A DNA stretch of 64,000 nucleotides from Shewanella oneidensis MR-1 (GTDB lineage Bacteria > Pseudomonadota > Gammaproteobacteria > Enterobacterales > Shewanellaceae): assembly GCF_000146165.2 (NCBI RefSeq), contig NC_004349.1:62001-126000 (forward strand), in the 5' to 3' direction. The notes under the pieces are model-generated. The model did no database searches. It was not told where the DNA came from and saw nothing but the letters and a program-made list of their open reading frames with translations. The translations under genes and the position numbers were made by a program. Shown here one piece after another: positions 55,228 through 64,000 of this stretch. Position 1 is the first letter of the stretch. Every line of letters begins with the position of its first letter.

Positions 55228-56261
55228 TGATCTGATCCGTTAACTCTGGACACTTAACTAAGCACTATGTGTCAGTTCAAAATTCTCAGGGCTTAAATAG
55301 CCAAGTGAACTATGCCTTCTGGTTTTGTTGTAATCAACTTCTATGTACTCAAATACGGCTTGTTTCATGTTTTCCCGGTCCATGATTGGCTCGTACTAAA
55401 TAGCCTCAACCTTCAGTGAATGGAAGAAGCTCTCTGCACAGGCAGTGTCCAAGCAGCAAGCTTTGCGGCTCACGCTTTGAGTAAGTTGTTGTTTTTTTGA
55501 TCAGATTCCGATACGCATGTGAACAATATTGGCTGCCGCGGTCACTATGAACGATTACGTTTTTTGGAAACCCTCGACGAAACAACGCCATTGTCAGCGC
55601 GTCACAAGCCAACTGAGCCGTCATGCGATTACTCATCGACCAGTCAATCATGGCGCGCGAGTACAAATCGATAATCACCGCCAGATACAGCCAACCTTCG
55701 CTCGTGATCAGCTCCGCCCCATTTTTGGTTCGGGCCGGTGGCATCGAAGTTCTGCTCCAGCAGGTTTGGGGCGACTGTGAGCTGGTGAGCGCTGTCGGTT
55801 GTGGTTTTGAATTTACGCGCTGCTTTAGCCACTAAATTCTGCCTTGTCATGCTTTTTCAGATCCGCGTATTCTCCATCTTCGGCGAGGTCGACTTGAATA
55901 CGCCGAGCGCCTGAACGCTCCTTGCTCTGGACAAAAATAGCTTTGATTTGCTCATCACGGTTGTGCTGTTTGAGCAAGTGTGCACTCGACTCTTTGCTTG
56001 AATTTTTGCCACGCATAATACCCACTTCGCGATGACTGGTTGTAGATTTCTTCTCAATGGCAGAGCGCCAGTTATAAAGTTGTGATTCGTAGATTTTGAG
56101 CTGCCTGGCCGCTTCAGCAACACCGACACGTTCAACTAACTTCATGGCTTCAGCTTTAAATTCAGCAGTATGGGTCTTGCGGGTCTTTTGGGTTGTCATA
56201 TTCACCTCGTTAAGTCATTTTACTCACTTAGCGTGGTGTCCAAAAGTATTGGATCAGATCA
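55228..56261 (-). mobile_element. IS3-family element, decayed, about 1.03 kb
   Basis: Ends TGATCTGATCCGTTAACTC...GGACAC and, inverted, TGATCTGATCCAATACTTTT...GGACACC. Shorter than a normal 1.2-1.3 kb IS3 element, so internal deletion is likely. It abuts an IS6 fragment at 56262. Its terminal scrap recurs at 3599. Confidence 0.8.
55258..56205 (-). pseudogene. IS3-family OrfA/OrfB remnants
   Basis: OrfA from ATG 56205: MTTQKTRKTHTAEFKAEAMK, VGVAEAARQLKIYESQLYNW (HTH). Then in other frames: [40 protein letters not shown]-like, [17 protein letters not shown] (second Asp), a frameshift, and VDYNKTRRHSSLGYLSPENF at the C-terminus ending at 55258. Several frameshifts; inactive. Confidence 0.82.
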
Positions 56262-56737
56262 TTATCGTGCACTGGATAAATTCAGTGCTGTGATTGATTT
56301 TTACTTGAGTGAAACCCTTGATGAACCTGCCGCGCACGCTTTTTTTACTAAAGCTATCAATCAACATGGCTTACCTGAGAAGGTCGTCATTGATAAAAGT
56401 GGAGCCAATGCCGCAGCGTTAGATACTGTTAACATTCGGCTGTGGTTATCTGGATATAAGTTCTTCATGATTGAGGTGCTTGCCGTTAAATATATAAATA
56501 ATATAGTCGAGCAAAGCCACCGAAAATTAAAGGGTAAAATGCATCAATGCCTAGGTTGGAAGTCCTGGGAAGGGGCGGAGTCTACACCCGCAGGAGTTGA
56601 ACTTTGGTCCATTATTAGGCAAGTGCAAATGAACACTACCGAAAAGATGACACTATGGGAACAATTTTATTTAGTTTTATCTGAGGGATGCAGCCCCCTC
56701 AACTTGGAGCGCTAAGTTCTCAGTTTGCGACAGAACC
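56262..56737 (+). mobile_element. IS6-family element, copy 4 (3' part only)
   Basis: Starts in YHRALDKFSAVIDFYLSETL, keeps VIDKSGANAAAL and NNIVEQSHRKLKGKMHQCLG, and ends WEQFYLVLSEGCSPLNLER before TTTGCGACAGAACC at 56737. It lacks the N-terminus and first catalytic Asp but, unlike copies 2 and 3, has the undeleted C-terminal frame, which makes it the reference for their lesion. Confidence 0.85.
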
Positions 56738-58584
56738 GTAAATTCAGTTGGGGCATTCGCTGCCCTGTTTTGAATTGATCCTGCATTTGTGTAGACTCCG
56801 CTAGGTTTATGGTGTGAATAGTGCAAAGACTTATCAGCAAGGGAAGATTGGTATTATGGGTGTCAGATTATTAATGAGAAGTACCGCAATTTGGGCAAGC
56901 TTTGTGGTGCTGATGTGCGTTTTGCTGGGGAGCTTTTATTCCCCTCCCTCCCCTCCCTCCTTTGCCTCTATTTGGGATTTATTTACCAATATGCGAGGAG
57001 TGAGTCAGGCAAGCGTCCCTAAGGACAGTTCTCGTATTGAGCTCGTCGGTACGCTACCCGCAGATACTGAGCTAGAGCTTATCGGTTTTTATTATTCTTC
57101 GATTTGCACCGAAAAAGAGATGTATTTCCCAAACGGAGATATCGCCAATCCCCAGTGGCGCACCAACGGTACGACCTCTCAATTACGGCAAGTGGTCACC
57201 AGTTTGCACAATGCCAGTCATTTTACCCAATCCGTTGCGTTGCAGGGCGGAGGGGCATGTGAGTGGCAGTTGACTAATATCAAATTGAATATGTCACTTC
57301 TGCCCAGTCATCGCCTATGGCAGGAAGCACAATCCTTGAAAAAGCAGTATTTGGCTGAGTTACCTGTCGCCAAGGTGAAAGATGAAGCCCTTGACAAAGA
57401 TGCTTTTAAGCAGTCTTTTGACTTGATACCTACCGCAAAGGAAGCTGATGCGGCCAGCGCGGATAGCAATGACGCCACCATCACCTTTTCACCAATTTAT
57501 TATCCTATTTACAGTTATGCCCCCGAGGATAAGCAGCCCTTTGATGTTGGGCTGAAAAGCAGTTTGCAGCGCGAGGTTTCTGATCGGTGGAGTTTACAAC
57601 ACTCGAGGCGTATCCGTTTAGCCGATGAACGGGTAACGCGGGTGAATTTTACCCCTCAGATTGCTGAAGATTATGCTGTGAATATCCATATCTTGGACAG
57701 AAAATCCAAGGTAAGTTATCCCGATGGCACCGAGTTTACCTACATTAAGGCCGGTTTACGGCTTTATCCTTACGGTTCCGCAGAATCCCGCTTCAACAGC
57801 TTACAGCGCAGTGCGCGTCTTGAAGATAAAAGACAGTTAGCCAAGATTTACGATTCAGGCATTGAGCATGTGTTTGAAGGGGATAAAGCCAAGGCTGAAG
57901 TCCTGTATCGCGAGTTGGGTGAGGCAGGGGATATGGAATCAATCAACTGGCTGCGAGAACGGGCTCGTTGGGGCTACATTAAAGATGGCCAGTACTGGTT
58001 AGCGCGCGCTGCTAAGCTTGGCGATATTCAAGCCCAACTGGAATTAATTAATCAACCCTTATCCGTCATTCCTCAGGGTAAAGTGAATACTGGCCAAGCA
58101 AAAATCCGTGAGCAGCAAGCATGGCAAACGTTAACCGAACTGACCAAGCAGGGAATACCTCAAGCCGTCAGCACGATGGCGTATTATCAAGTGTTCTCTT
58201 GCTCGCCCTATTTTAATGCCTCCGCGGCGCTGGATAATTATCGTAAAAGTGTTAAAGCTCGGCCTGATTTAGCGCGAGATGCTGCCGAAACCTATTACTA
58301 TTTTAAAGAGGATTTTGAGCAGAGCGAGGAGTTTTGGGAGATTGCTGCCGAGCAGGATCTTTTTGCCGCAGCCGAACTGGCCAATATACTATTGTTGGAA
58401 CACCATCGAGATGCGACTAGTAGAGCGCGATACTGGCTAGGAAAAGTGACAACGCTTGGCGTCGATAAAGGTTTGCAGAAAGATATATTGGGTAACGCCT
58501 ACTTCCAACTCGCAACTTTGTTAGATACAGGCGAGGGTGGAGCTGTAGACTCTAAAGCTGCTTTAGCGCTTTATCAGCAGAGCC

Positions 58585-59922
58585 CTGTAGGATCCCCTCA
58601 TAATTCATAGCCCCAACAACCATGAGTTAATGAGAGTTGGGCTAGTTTCTTCGCAGCACAAAGCAAATCATCTGCTGATATGGGGTAGTCATGCCGTCGC
58701 CGCAGCAGTTCTTTGCCCATCCTGATTGTTGATAGCACATTCCTTTTCTTTACCGTGTTGGCTTGGAAGTGCCGCTGTAATTGCTGTGTTTCTCCGTATA
58801 ATCCTACCCACCAAAATGCCAGTTGTACCAATAATGCTATCAATAGCAGTATGTCCATCCTCGCCGCATAACGTGTTCTGCTATGACGTAAACCAAAGCC
58901 ATAAGCGGGGCTTTTTAAATCTCTAAAGGTTTCTTCTATTTGCATCCGTTTTTGGTAAATATTAACCAGTTTTTGAGGCGACATGGCTTCTATGGTCAAG
59001 TTGGTCACCAGTGCCCAAGGCTCTTTGGCGGTCAGTTCATACGTCCATTGCGCCGTATGGTGACAGTCTGTTGTCGTACTTCGCTGACCTTTTCTGCCTT
59101 TACTTGGAGCCCTGAACAATACCATCTCGCATAACAAGGGTTTCTTTACCGATAACGCCACTCGCCCAACATGTTTTGCGCGACGACTGGCTTTGGGATA
59201 AAGCGCTTTTAGCGAAAATTGGCGACCGAAGGGGTGCAGCCGATAGACACTTAATCCTCTGACACGACCCAGCCAATACCAACCGAGCTGCTCGACTTTT
59301 CGAAACCATGGATTACGGAAGCCCGCGTCAGTGACTATCAGCGGGGTAATATTGTCAGGTAACACTTTATGGAGTTCATTCAGAAACTGATTATGGGCAG
59401 TTTGTGTGCCTTGTAGTACTAACGGAAATGTTCGCTCGTAGAGCGTGATAGAGCGGCCCTTAATCGCAATAGAGGCGCGTAGTGCAATCAGTTCACGACC
59501 TTCACGCATATCAGACCAATCCACCAGTATGGTCGGCATCGTATGTGCTGTTAGCAGCCACTTTGCATGCCACTGATAAACAGCCAGTCTTTCATGGTGA
59601 AGGTGCGGGTTGCCCAATAATCTATCCATGCGTTTTATTGAGTGTTTAGTATGAGTGCTGGTGCCATCAATGTGCCGCCCTAAATGCGTGAGGGTGAGAC
59701 AATCCGCGTTGATGAGGGCTTTGCAGGCGACCATGAGTGTATTCAGTCGCTTTTGATGGATTTCTGGACAATGTTGATAGAGAGATTGATGTAAGATAGT
59801 TAACACTTGCACCTTGATGCCCTGTGATTGATGTTTGTTCGCACTTCCATCTGATCACACTTCAAGGTGCAAGTTCACTCTAATTTAATGATTTATCTGA
59901 AAATCATCAGGGGATTCTTCAG
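58585..59922 (-). mobile_element. IS10-like (IS4-family) element, complete, 1338 bp
   Basis: Ends CTGTAGGATCCCCTCATAAT and, inverted, CTGAAGAATCCCCTGATG. Flanking 9-bp repeats AGCAGAGCC (58576-58584, 59923-59931), a partial match to the IS10 target consensus. Same element as at 20790-22127 in opposite orientation. Confidence 0.93.
58598..59812 (-). CDS. IS10-like transposase
   Basis: 404 residues, identical to the product of the copy at 20900-22114, with the same DDE and YREK residues. Intact. Inserted near the 3' end of the Sel1-repeat gene. Confidence 0.94.
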   Translation of the reverse strand: MQVLTILHQSLYQHCPEIHQKRLNTLMVACKALINADCLTLTHLGRHIDGTSTHTKHSIKRMDRLLGNPHLHHERLAVYQWHAKWLLTAHTMPTILVDWSDMREGRELIALRASIAIKGRSITLYERTFPLVLQGTQTAHNQFLNELHKVLPDNITPLIVTDAGFRNPWFRKVEQLGWYWLGRVRGLSVYRLHPFGRQFSLKALYPKASRRAKHVGRVALSVKKPLLCEMVLFRAPSKGRKGQRSTTTDCHHTAQWTYELTAKEPWALVTNLTIEAMSPQKLVNIYQKRMQIEETFRDLKSPAYGFGLRHSRTRYAARMDILLLIALLVQLAFWWVGLYGETQQLQRHFQANTVKKRNVLSTIRMGKELLRRRHDYPISADDLLCAAKKLAQLSLTHGCWGYEL

Positions 59923-60029
59923 AGCAGAGCCTTGATGTGGCGGGATACTTTTCAAATGACTATGAAGCAAAGGCAAAGGATAGAGTCCTAGTACTCCAAA
60001 GCATGAAGTTGTAGCTTAATACTTATATA

Positions 60030-60154
60030 GGCTTCTGTCGCAAAGTTGACGATAAGAGTTTCAGAATGGATAATCTTTGGATATAAATTTGGAGTATTCA
60101 CTGCATGACACTCAATTTTTCTGGCAGGCATTATCCATCAGATATCATCATGCA
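60030..60154 (+). mobile_element. IS6-family end fragment, copy 5
   Basis: GGCTTCTGTCGCAAAGTTGAC onward matches the left ~125 bp of IS6 copies 2-3 with scattered changes, through the transposase start (MTLNFSGRHYPSDIIMH-like), then breaks into acyl-CoA ligase sequence at 60155. Confidence 0.8.
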
Positions 60155-60331
60155 CAGCGTCTCAAGCAGTTACAGCGAGAGTTGGCTGGTTTTGAGCAAA
60201 TCAAAAAATTTACCCTGCTGCCGGAAGCTTTTTCAATGGAGGCGGGGTTAATTACTCCGACGCTTAAGCAGCGCTGCAAAATGATTTATCACAAGTACGC
60301 CCATGAAATTAATGCTATGTATAATAATTGA
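60155..60331 (+). pseudogene. Long-chain acyl-CoA ligase C-terminal fragment
   Basis: Encodes QRLKQLQRELAGFEQIKKFT, LLPEAFSMEAGLITPTLKQR, CKMIYHKYAHEINAMYNN and a stop. The FEQIKKF..LPE.F....GL.TPT.K..R motif is the end of the AMP-binding C-terminal domain of FadD15-type acyl-CoA synthetases, with the catalytic Lys of TPTLK. An apparent ATG at 60077 lies in the IS6 fragment and creates a meaningless fusion. A strong terminator follows, as expected for a gene end. Confidence 0.8.
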
Positions 60332-60352
60332 TTGTTAAACATTTGATCTTAA

Positions 60353-60371
60353 AAGGCCGCTTAGCGGCCTT
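60353..60371 (+). terminator. Rho-independent terminator after the acyl-CoA ligase fragment
   Basis: AAGGCCGC-tta-GCGGCCTTTTTTG: 8-bp GC-rich stem, 3-nt loop, T-run; 22 bp after the stop codon. Confidence 0.9.
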
Positions 60372-60471
60372 TTTTGTCTCAGCTACTTCCTGACGCATAA
60401 TTCTTAGCTTAAAATTCGCCCCGTTTACTGGTGCGCACGAGGCGCAAGGTGTCGGTGTAAAGGATAGTTAA

Positions 60472-62957
60472 ATGGAACTTTCGATTCGTCGTTTATGCAC
60501 CTCGGTCGGTGCGGTGTGGTTATCTTCTTTTGTGGTCATTCCTGCTGCGGTTGCGGCGGAATATGACAAAATGGTTCACGGTCCCGTGGATCTTCCCAAT
60601 GGCTCAATTTCTATCAAAAAGATCATAAAGTGTGGGGCGAAATGCTCTATGGCGATGCGCCCGGCGTGCGTCTTGATGATTATGGTTCTGCTGAAGTGGT
60701 TGCGGTTTTTTACCTCGATTTTGATAAAGGTGGCAACAAAGAAGTGGTTGTCATGCTGAAAGATGCCGATGGTCAGCATTTACGGGGCTATGGTTTTGAA
60801 GGGGATGATCTCACAAAACTCCCCCGTCTACAGGTTGTGCTCGATGAAGTGGCACCAACCTTAACCTCGTTTACCGTAGGTAGCGTTCGTAAAGTACTAA
60901 GCCAAATTCCGCCGCAACAATACCGTATGACCTATGATGTTGACGCGATTGAAGATCCCGCCATTAAAGCGATTGTCGATGGTTCTACTAAGCTCAAGCC
61001 GACCTTAGTGGGTTATCGTAATTCCGAAGGTTCACCCGTAGATGTGAAGACCGCCGTCGAATATAAATTACGTTATCCACTGACTCGTAAAGATAAAGAT
61101 GCCCAAGGTAATGAGCATCAATATAGCCTTGTGACCACCTTTGATCGCAGTGGATATAGTGAAGAAGACGGCAGTTTTGTATTGGTGAGCGTGGCCTTTG
61201 AGGCTGATGACTTTGATTGGCTTAAAAGTGGTGGTGCCGTGATCCCTAAAACTGGCCCATCCTACGATTTTATGAGTATGGGCATGGGGAGCACTTGGGC
61301 AGGGCTTGCCAGTGAAAGTCATTATGCCCAAGGCGTGCTCGATGGCCCGTATGCAGCCTACGATGGTCGCAATGGTAGCGTGGTTTACTCTGGTAACTAC
61401 AAACAGGGCAAAAAAGTCGGTAAGTGGATGGAGACAGAGAACCAAGCCATTTATTGGGAAGGCGAATATCTTGACGGTAAAAAACAGGGTAAATGGGTTT
61501 TACAGTCAGTCATGGATGATGCCGACAACTATGGCTTTATCCATTACAACAAGGGCGTGCCTGATGGCCCGAGCGAAATCTATACCCCAGATTACGATTC
61601 GGGCACCGAAGGCGCGAAGAAATTGTCCGAAAAGGGCATTTATCTTAATGGCGTAAAAGACGGTGAGTGGCTTGAGTCCGATGGCAGCAAAGGCCTGTAT
61701 CAAAAGGGTGTGAAGCAAGGCGCTTGGACGGAAAAGGTTACCCAAGGGGATTATCGCTTTCAAACCGGTGACGGCAACTATCTCGATGGTAAACGTTCAG
61801 GCACTTGGGTCTATATTCGAACGCCTGATACGAATGATGCTTTTACTACAAGACAATCAGTGACTTATCTCTACAAGGCCGAAGTCAACTATGAGAATGG
61901 CCTGCGCCAAGGTGAGGCAAAGTTATTCAATAAAGATAATTTTATGTTTGCCCTCAAACATTACGATAAGGGCAGACTCCATGGTGAAAGTTTATGGTAT
62001 TCAGCGCCGAATATTGTCAGCAATGTTGCCAATTATCGTCAAGGCGAGTTAGACGGCCTGCAAATGTGGCTCGAGCCTAACGGCGATCTCAATGAATTGA
62101 GTCAGTATAAGTTCAATGCAGCGGTAAAACTTAAACCGTCGCAGGATGAATGCATGATGCGAAAAGAGCCCTACGCAGGCGATTGTGATGGCGTGTTAAT
62201 CTCAAAAGATGCTGAGACTAGCTCGATTAAAGACGGTGAGCAGCGTGTATATCGTGGCGGCCTACTATCCGAATTAACCTATTACACCAATGGGTCGGTC
62301 GATAAAGAATATCGATTTGATTCCAACGGTCGCTTAACGTCCCTGCAGGCTTATAAAGCGGGCAAGGAATACGGCCCAAGCATCCGCAATTCCACCGACG
62401 ACGGCTATTCCCTAAGTAGCTACACTCAGATGATCAACAATCGTGCAGCAGGGGCTAGCTACAGCTTCCACCCTAACGGCCAACTTCGTGATTTATCGAA
62501 TTTTTGCCAGCAAGAAGGTGAAATGTGGAATGGTCAACCGTACTTTTGGAGTAATGCGGGTGAACGTTGTGGCATTCAGCGGGAATATTTTGATAATGGT
62601 GTCGTGAGTTGTATTGAAGAGCTCGACAGTGGTTATGTCGTGGATAAAGTCTGTTACGACCGCAATGGCAAGTTATCGAGCGAAATGGTGCGGATTGATG
62701 AGCAACATGTGGTGCATAAGCGCTATATCAACGGGGTCATTTATCAAGAAGATCCGGGGTTCTCTGATTCTTCAAATGTGGTTAAAGGGCGCAAAATTTA
62801 TTACTTAGAAAACCCTAAAAGCCATGGTGTGTTTAAGTCCTACCGTAATGGTCAGCTAGAATACGAAAAAATCTATGATATGGGTAAAGCTGGCTGTATG
62901 AAAAAGTACGATGCCAATGGTAAGCAAACCCCAGAAACCGCGAACTGCCAGTTCTAG
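60472..62957 (+). pseudogene. Exported MORN-repeat (YwqK-like) protein with an N-terminal frameshift
   Basis: The first frame begins at ATG 60472 with a signal peptide (MELSIRRLCTSVGAVWLSSF, AAVAAEYDK). The long second frame is open from before FYQKDHKVWGEMLYGDAPGV to the end (~775 residues from 60630). The frames differ by one base and switch between about 60575 and 60610. The long part has many MORN/YwqK-type repeats: GNYKQGKKVGKWMETENQAI, GEYLDGKKQGKWV, GIYLNGVKDGEWLE, GNYLDGKRSGTWVY, FHPNGQLRDLSNF, EYFDNGVVSCIEEL. Likely a ~828-residue envelope protein in the ancestor. A sequencing error would explain the break equally well. Confidence 0.72.
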
Positions 62958-63217
62958 CATCGCGCTTCTCTTTTCTGTTAGGCTTGGTCGGGATAAACAG
63001 GGCAATCGCTGTGTTTATCCCATTCACAGCATAAAAGTATAATAACAACAAAAAGGAAGTCTCTTGCTGTAAAATATTATGTACTCTCAATCACTAAATA
63101 TTGCAGATTAAAAATATGTTCAGCTTTAACACAATGTGTATAGTCTGGCAGCGGTTTTATGCTCTGTCGAAGTTAAACGCTTAATTTAAAAATAGTTATT
63201 AGGAGCTTTATAAAACG

Positions 63218-64000
63218 ATGTCTTTAAATAATCGAATAGTTATTCACTCAAGTGCTACTCGAGAAAATGACAATGCAGAGTTTGCATTATGTATTGAAGC
63301 AGATTTAAGTTTTAACCAAGCCATGAAATCAGTGCAAGATTACGACTGGTCATTTAACGTCAAACAACTGAAAAGTGGCCAAGAATGTAACGCATTCTCT
63401 TTATCAAAAGCAGATGATGCTGATAATTATATGCAGTTTTTTATCTTCGCAGTTGATGATGACTTATTCAGCATTCAACTTAATATCATGAATAAAAGAA
63501 ACCGTCGTTATATTTGGGATCGAACATCCGTTTCAGTTGATTTAGGTGTTTGTACTAAATCTGAACTACAGAAGAAGCTTGAACCTCTAAGAAGCTATAG
63601 TGTTAGCAGATTGTATAAAAAGCATCGTTCTAAAACATGGTTAAATAAACATAGTTTGCTTGTAGTTTTTTTGTTGTTTGTAGTGTTAGGGATAATGATT
63701 GAACGTTGGATAAAGCCATTACATAGTCCCTCTTTTGACGCTTTACTTTGGAACCCTGTTATTTATATTGGTGCCAGCGTATTTAGTACCTGCTTCTTAG
63801 TTTTAAAACGTGTGCGGCAGGGATTGAGGGGGGGAACTTGGAAGGACAGAGTATCTATTTGTTTAGGAATGATTTGCCTTGGGCCATTAATAGTTTTCAG
63901 CTTTATGCTTAGTTTCGGTACTTACTGGCATATGCTGACTAAAAAGCCTGCAAGTCAAGTTGAAGTCGTTGCAGAACTACCTTCAACTTGGAGTTCGACT
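63218..64000 (+). CDS. Membrane protein, incomplete at window end
   Basis: Open from ATG 63218 (TAGGAG upstream) to the last base, at least 261 residues: MSLNNRIVIHSSATRENDNA, a soluble N-terminal ~140 residues, then three transmembrane segments (SLLVVFLLFVVLGIMIERW, NPVIYIGASVFSTCFLVL, ICLGMICLGPLIVFSFMLSF). No family recognised. It follows the MORN gene by 260 bp with no terminator noticed. Confidence 0.75.
   Translation, partial: MSLNNRIVIHSSATRENDNAEFALCIEADLSFNQAMKSVQDYDWSFNVKQLKSGQECNAFSLSKADDADNYMQFFIFAVDDDLFSIQLNIMNKRNRRYIWDRTSVSVDLGVCTKSELQKKLEPLRSYSVSRLYKKHRSKTWLNKHSLLVVFLLFVVLGIMIERWIKPLHSPSFDALLWNPVIYIGASVFSTCFLVLKRVRQGLRGGTWKDRVSICLGMICLGPLIVFSFMLSFGTYWHMLTKKPASQVEVVAELPSTWSST

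Larger units (their letters stand above)
56856..60014 (+). pseudogene. Sel1-repeat membrane/exported protein gene split by an IS10-like element
   Basis: The 5' part (56856-58584) and the 3' end (59932-60014) rejoin in frame after removal of the IS and one 9-bp repeat, giving about 604 residues ending ...LYQQSLDVAGYFSNDYEAKAKDR, VLVLQSMKL. A TM/signal helix at the N-terminus (TAIWASFVVLMCVLLGSF), a ~330-residue unknown domain, then Sel1/TPR-like helical repeats (EAGDMESINWLRERARWGYI, GQYWLARAAKLGDIQAQLEL). ATG 56856 has AAGGGAAG upstream; a GTG at 56814 is an alternative. As it stands the product is truncated at SPVGSPHNS and lacks only ~25 native residues, so it may retain partial function. 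Confidence 0.8.

Noticed and set aside
60560-60640. Programmed frameshift in the MORN-repeat gene
   Set aside because: The only A-run (caaaaag) is not a canonical slippery heptamer and no stimulatory structure is evident; a simple lesion or sequencing error is likelier.
1-64000. tRNA or rRNA genes, replication initiator gene and origin iterons
   Set aside because: Nothing recognisable was found by reading both strands; absence by eye is not proof.

Overview
The window looks like an insertion-sequence-riddled plasmid or plasmid-derived island from a marine gammaproteobacterium, most probably Shewanella. This is judged from the mix of IS families, the Shewanella-like OmpA, tandem-95/RCC1 and MORN proteins, and moderate GC. 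A plasmid-type partition operon (ParA with an N-terminal HTH, plus ParB; 11.4-13.7 kb) argues for a plasmid or megaplasmid origin. No replication initiator, tRNA, rRNA or CRISPR array was found. Nearly half of the window is mobile DNA, much of it nested or decayed.

Layout. 0-4.5 kb: a wrecked polymorphic-toxin tail with an Imm26-like immunity gene, an IS6-family element interrupted by an IS256-family element, one secreted-protein gene and a second IS6 copy. 4.5-10.2 kb: a Tn3-family transposon with resolvase, res site, a Phd/ParE toxin-antitoxin passenger and a tnpA split by an IS3-family insertion. 10.25-14.6 kb: a truncated IS10-like element, parA-parB, and an IS5-family element inserted exactly in the parB stop codon. 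15-19.5 kb: a small K+ channel and two convergent exported YtcJ-type amidohydrolases. 19.5-23.2 kb: IS903-like, IS256, IS10-like and IS6 elements nested in one another. 23.3-28 kb: a chemoreceptor, a 75-bp MITE-like palindrome, a SUKH immunity stub, an Abi-like pseudogene, then a winged-helix gene and a degenerate EAL gene.

28-42.8 kb is the most striking region. It carries three copies of a ~1410-residue lipoprotein with tandem-95/cadherin-like domains followed by ten RCC1-like ~42-residue repeats. Each copy lies downstream of an intact or remnant OmpA C-terminus. The N-terminal ~2.8 kb is almost identical in all three copies, and copies 2 and 3 are duplicates over ~4.47 kb. The repeat blocks of copy 1 and copies 2/3 differ at a few fixed codons whose third base never changes (NNC/NNT, all reachable from AAC/AAT). 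This resembles a diversified surface-binding array. The upstream regulator-like pair may control it, but that is inference.

42.8-53.8 kb is an IS graveyard: IS5, IS3, IS481, IS903-like, IS110, IS3 and IS256 elements or fragments, a GNAT toxin stub, a second ParE fragment and an 8/9-bp minisatellite. One clean gene, a YgiW-type OB-fold protein, survives there. 54-64 kb: a ToxR/ToxS-like membrane regulator pair, a decayed IS3, an IS6 fragment, a Sel1-repeat gene split by an IS10-like element, an acyl-CoA ligase tail, a frameshifted MORN-repeat protein gene and an unfinished membrane-protein gene at the window edge.

Target-site duplications were read directly for many elements, so the order of several insertions can be reconstructed: IS256 entered IS6 and IS903-like hosts, IS10 entered IS256, IS3 entered Tn3 tnpA, and IS110 entered an IS5-family terminal repeat.
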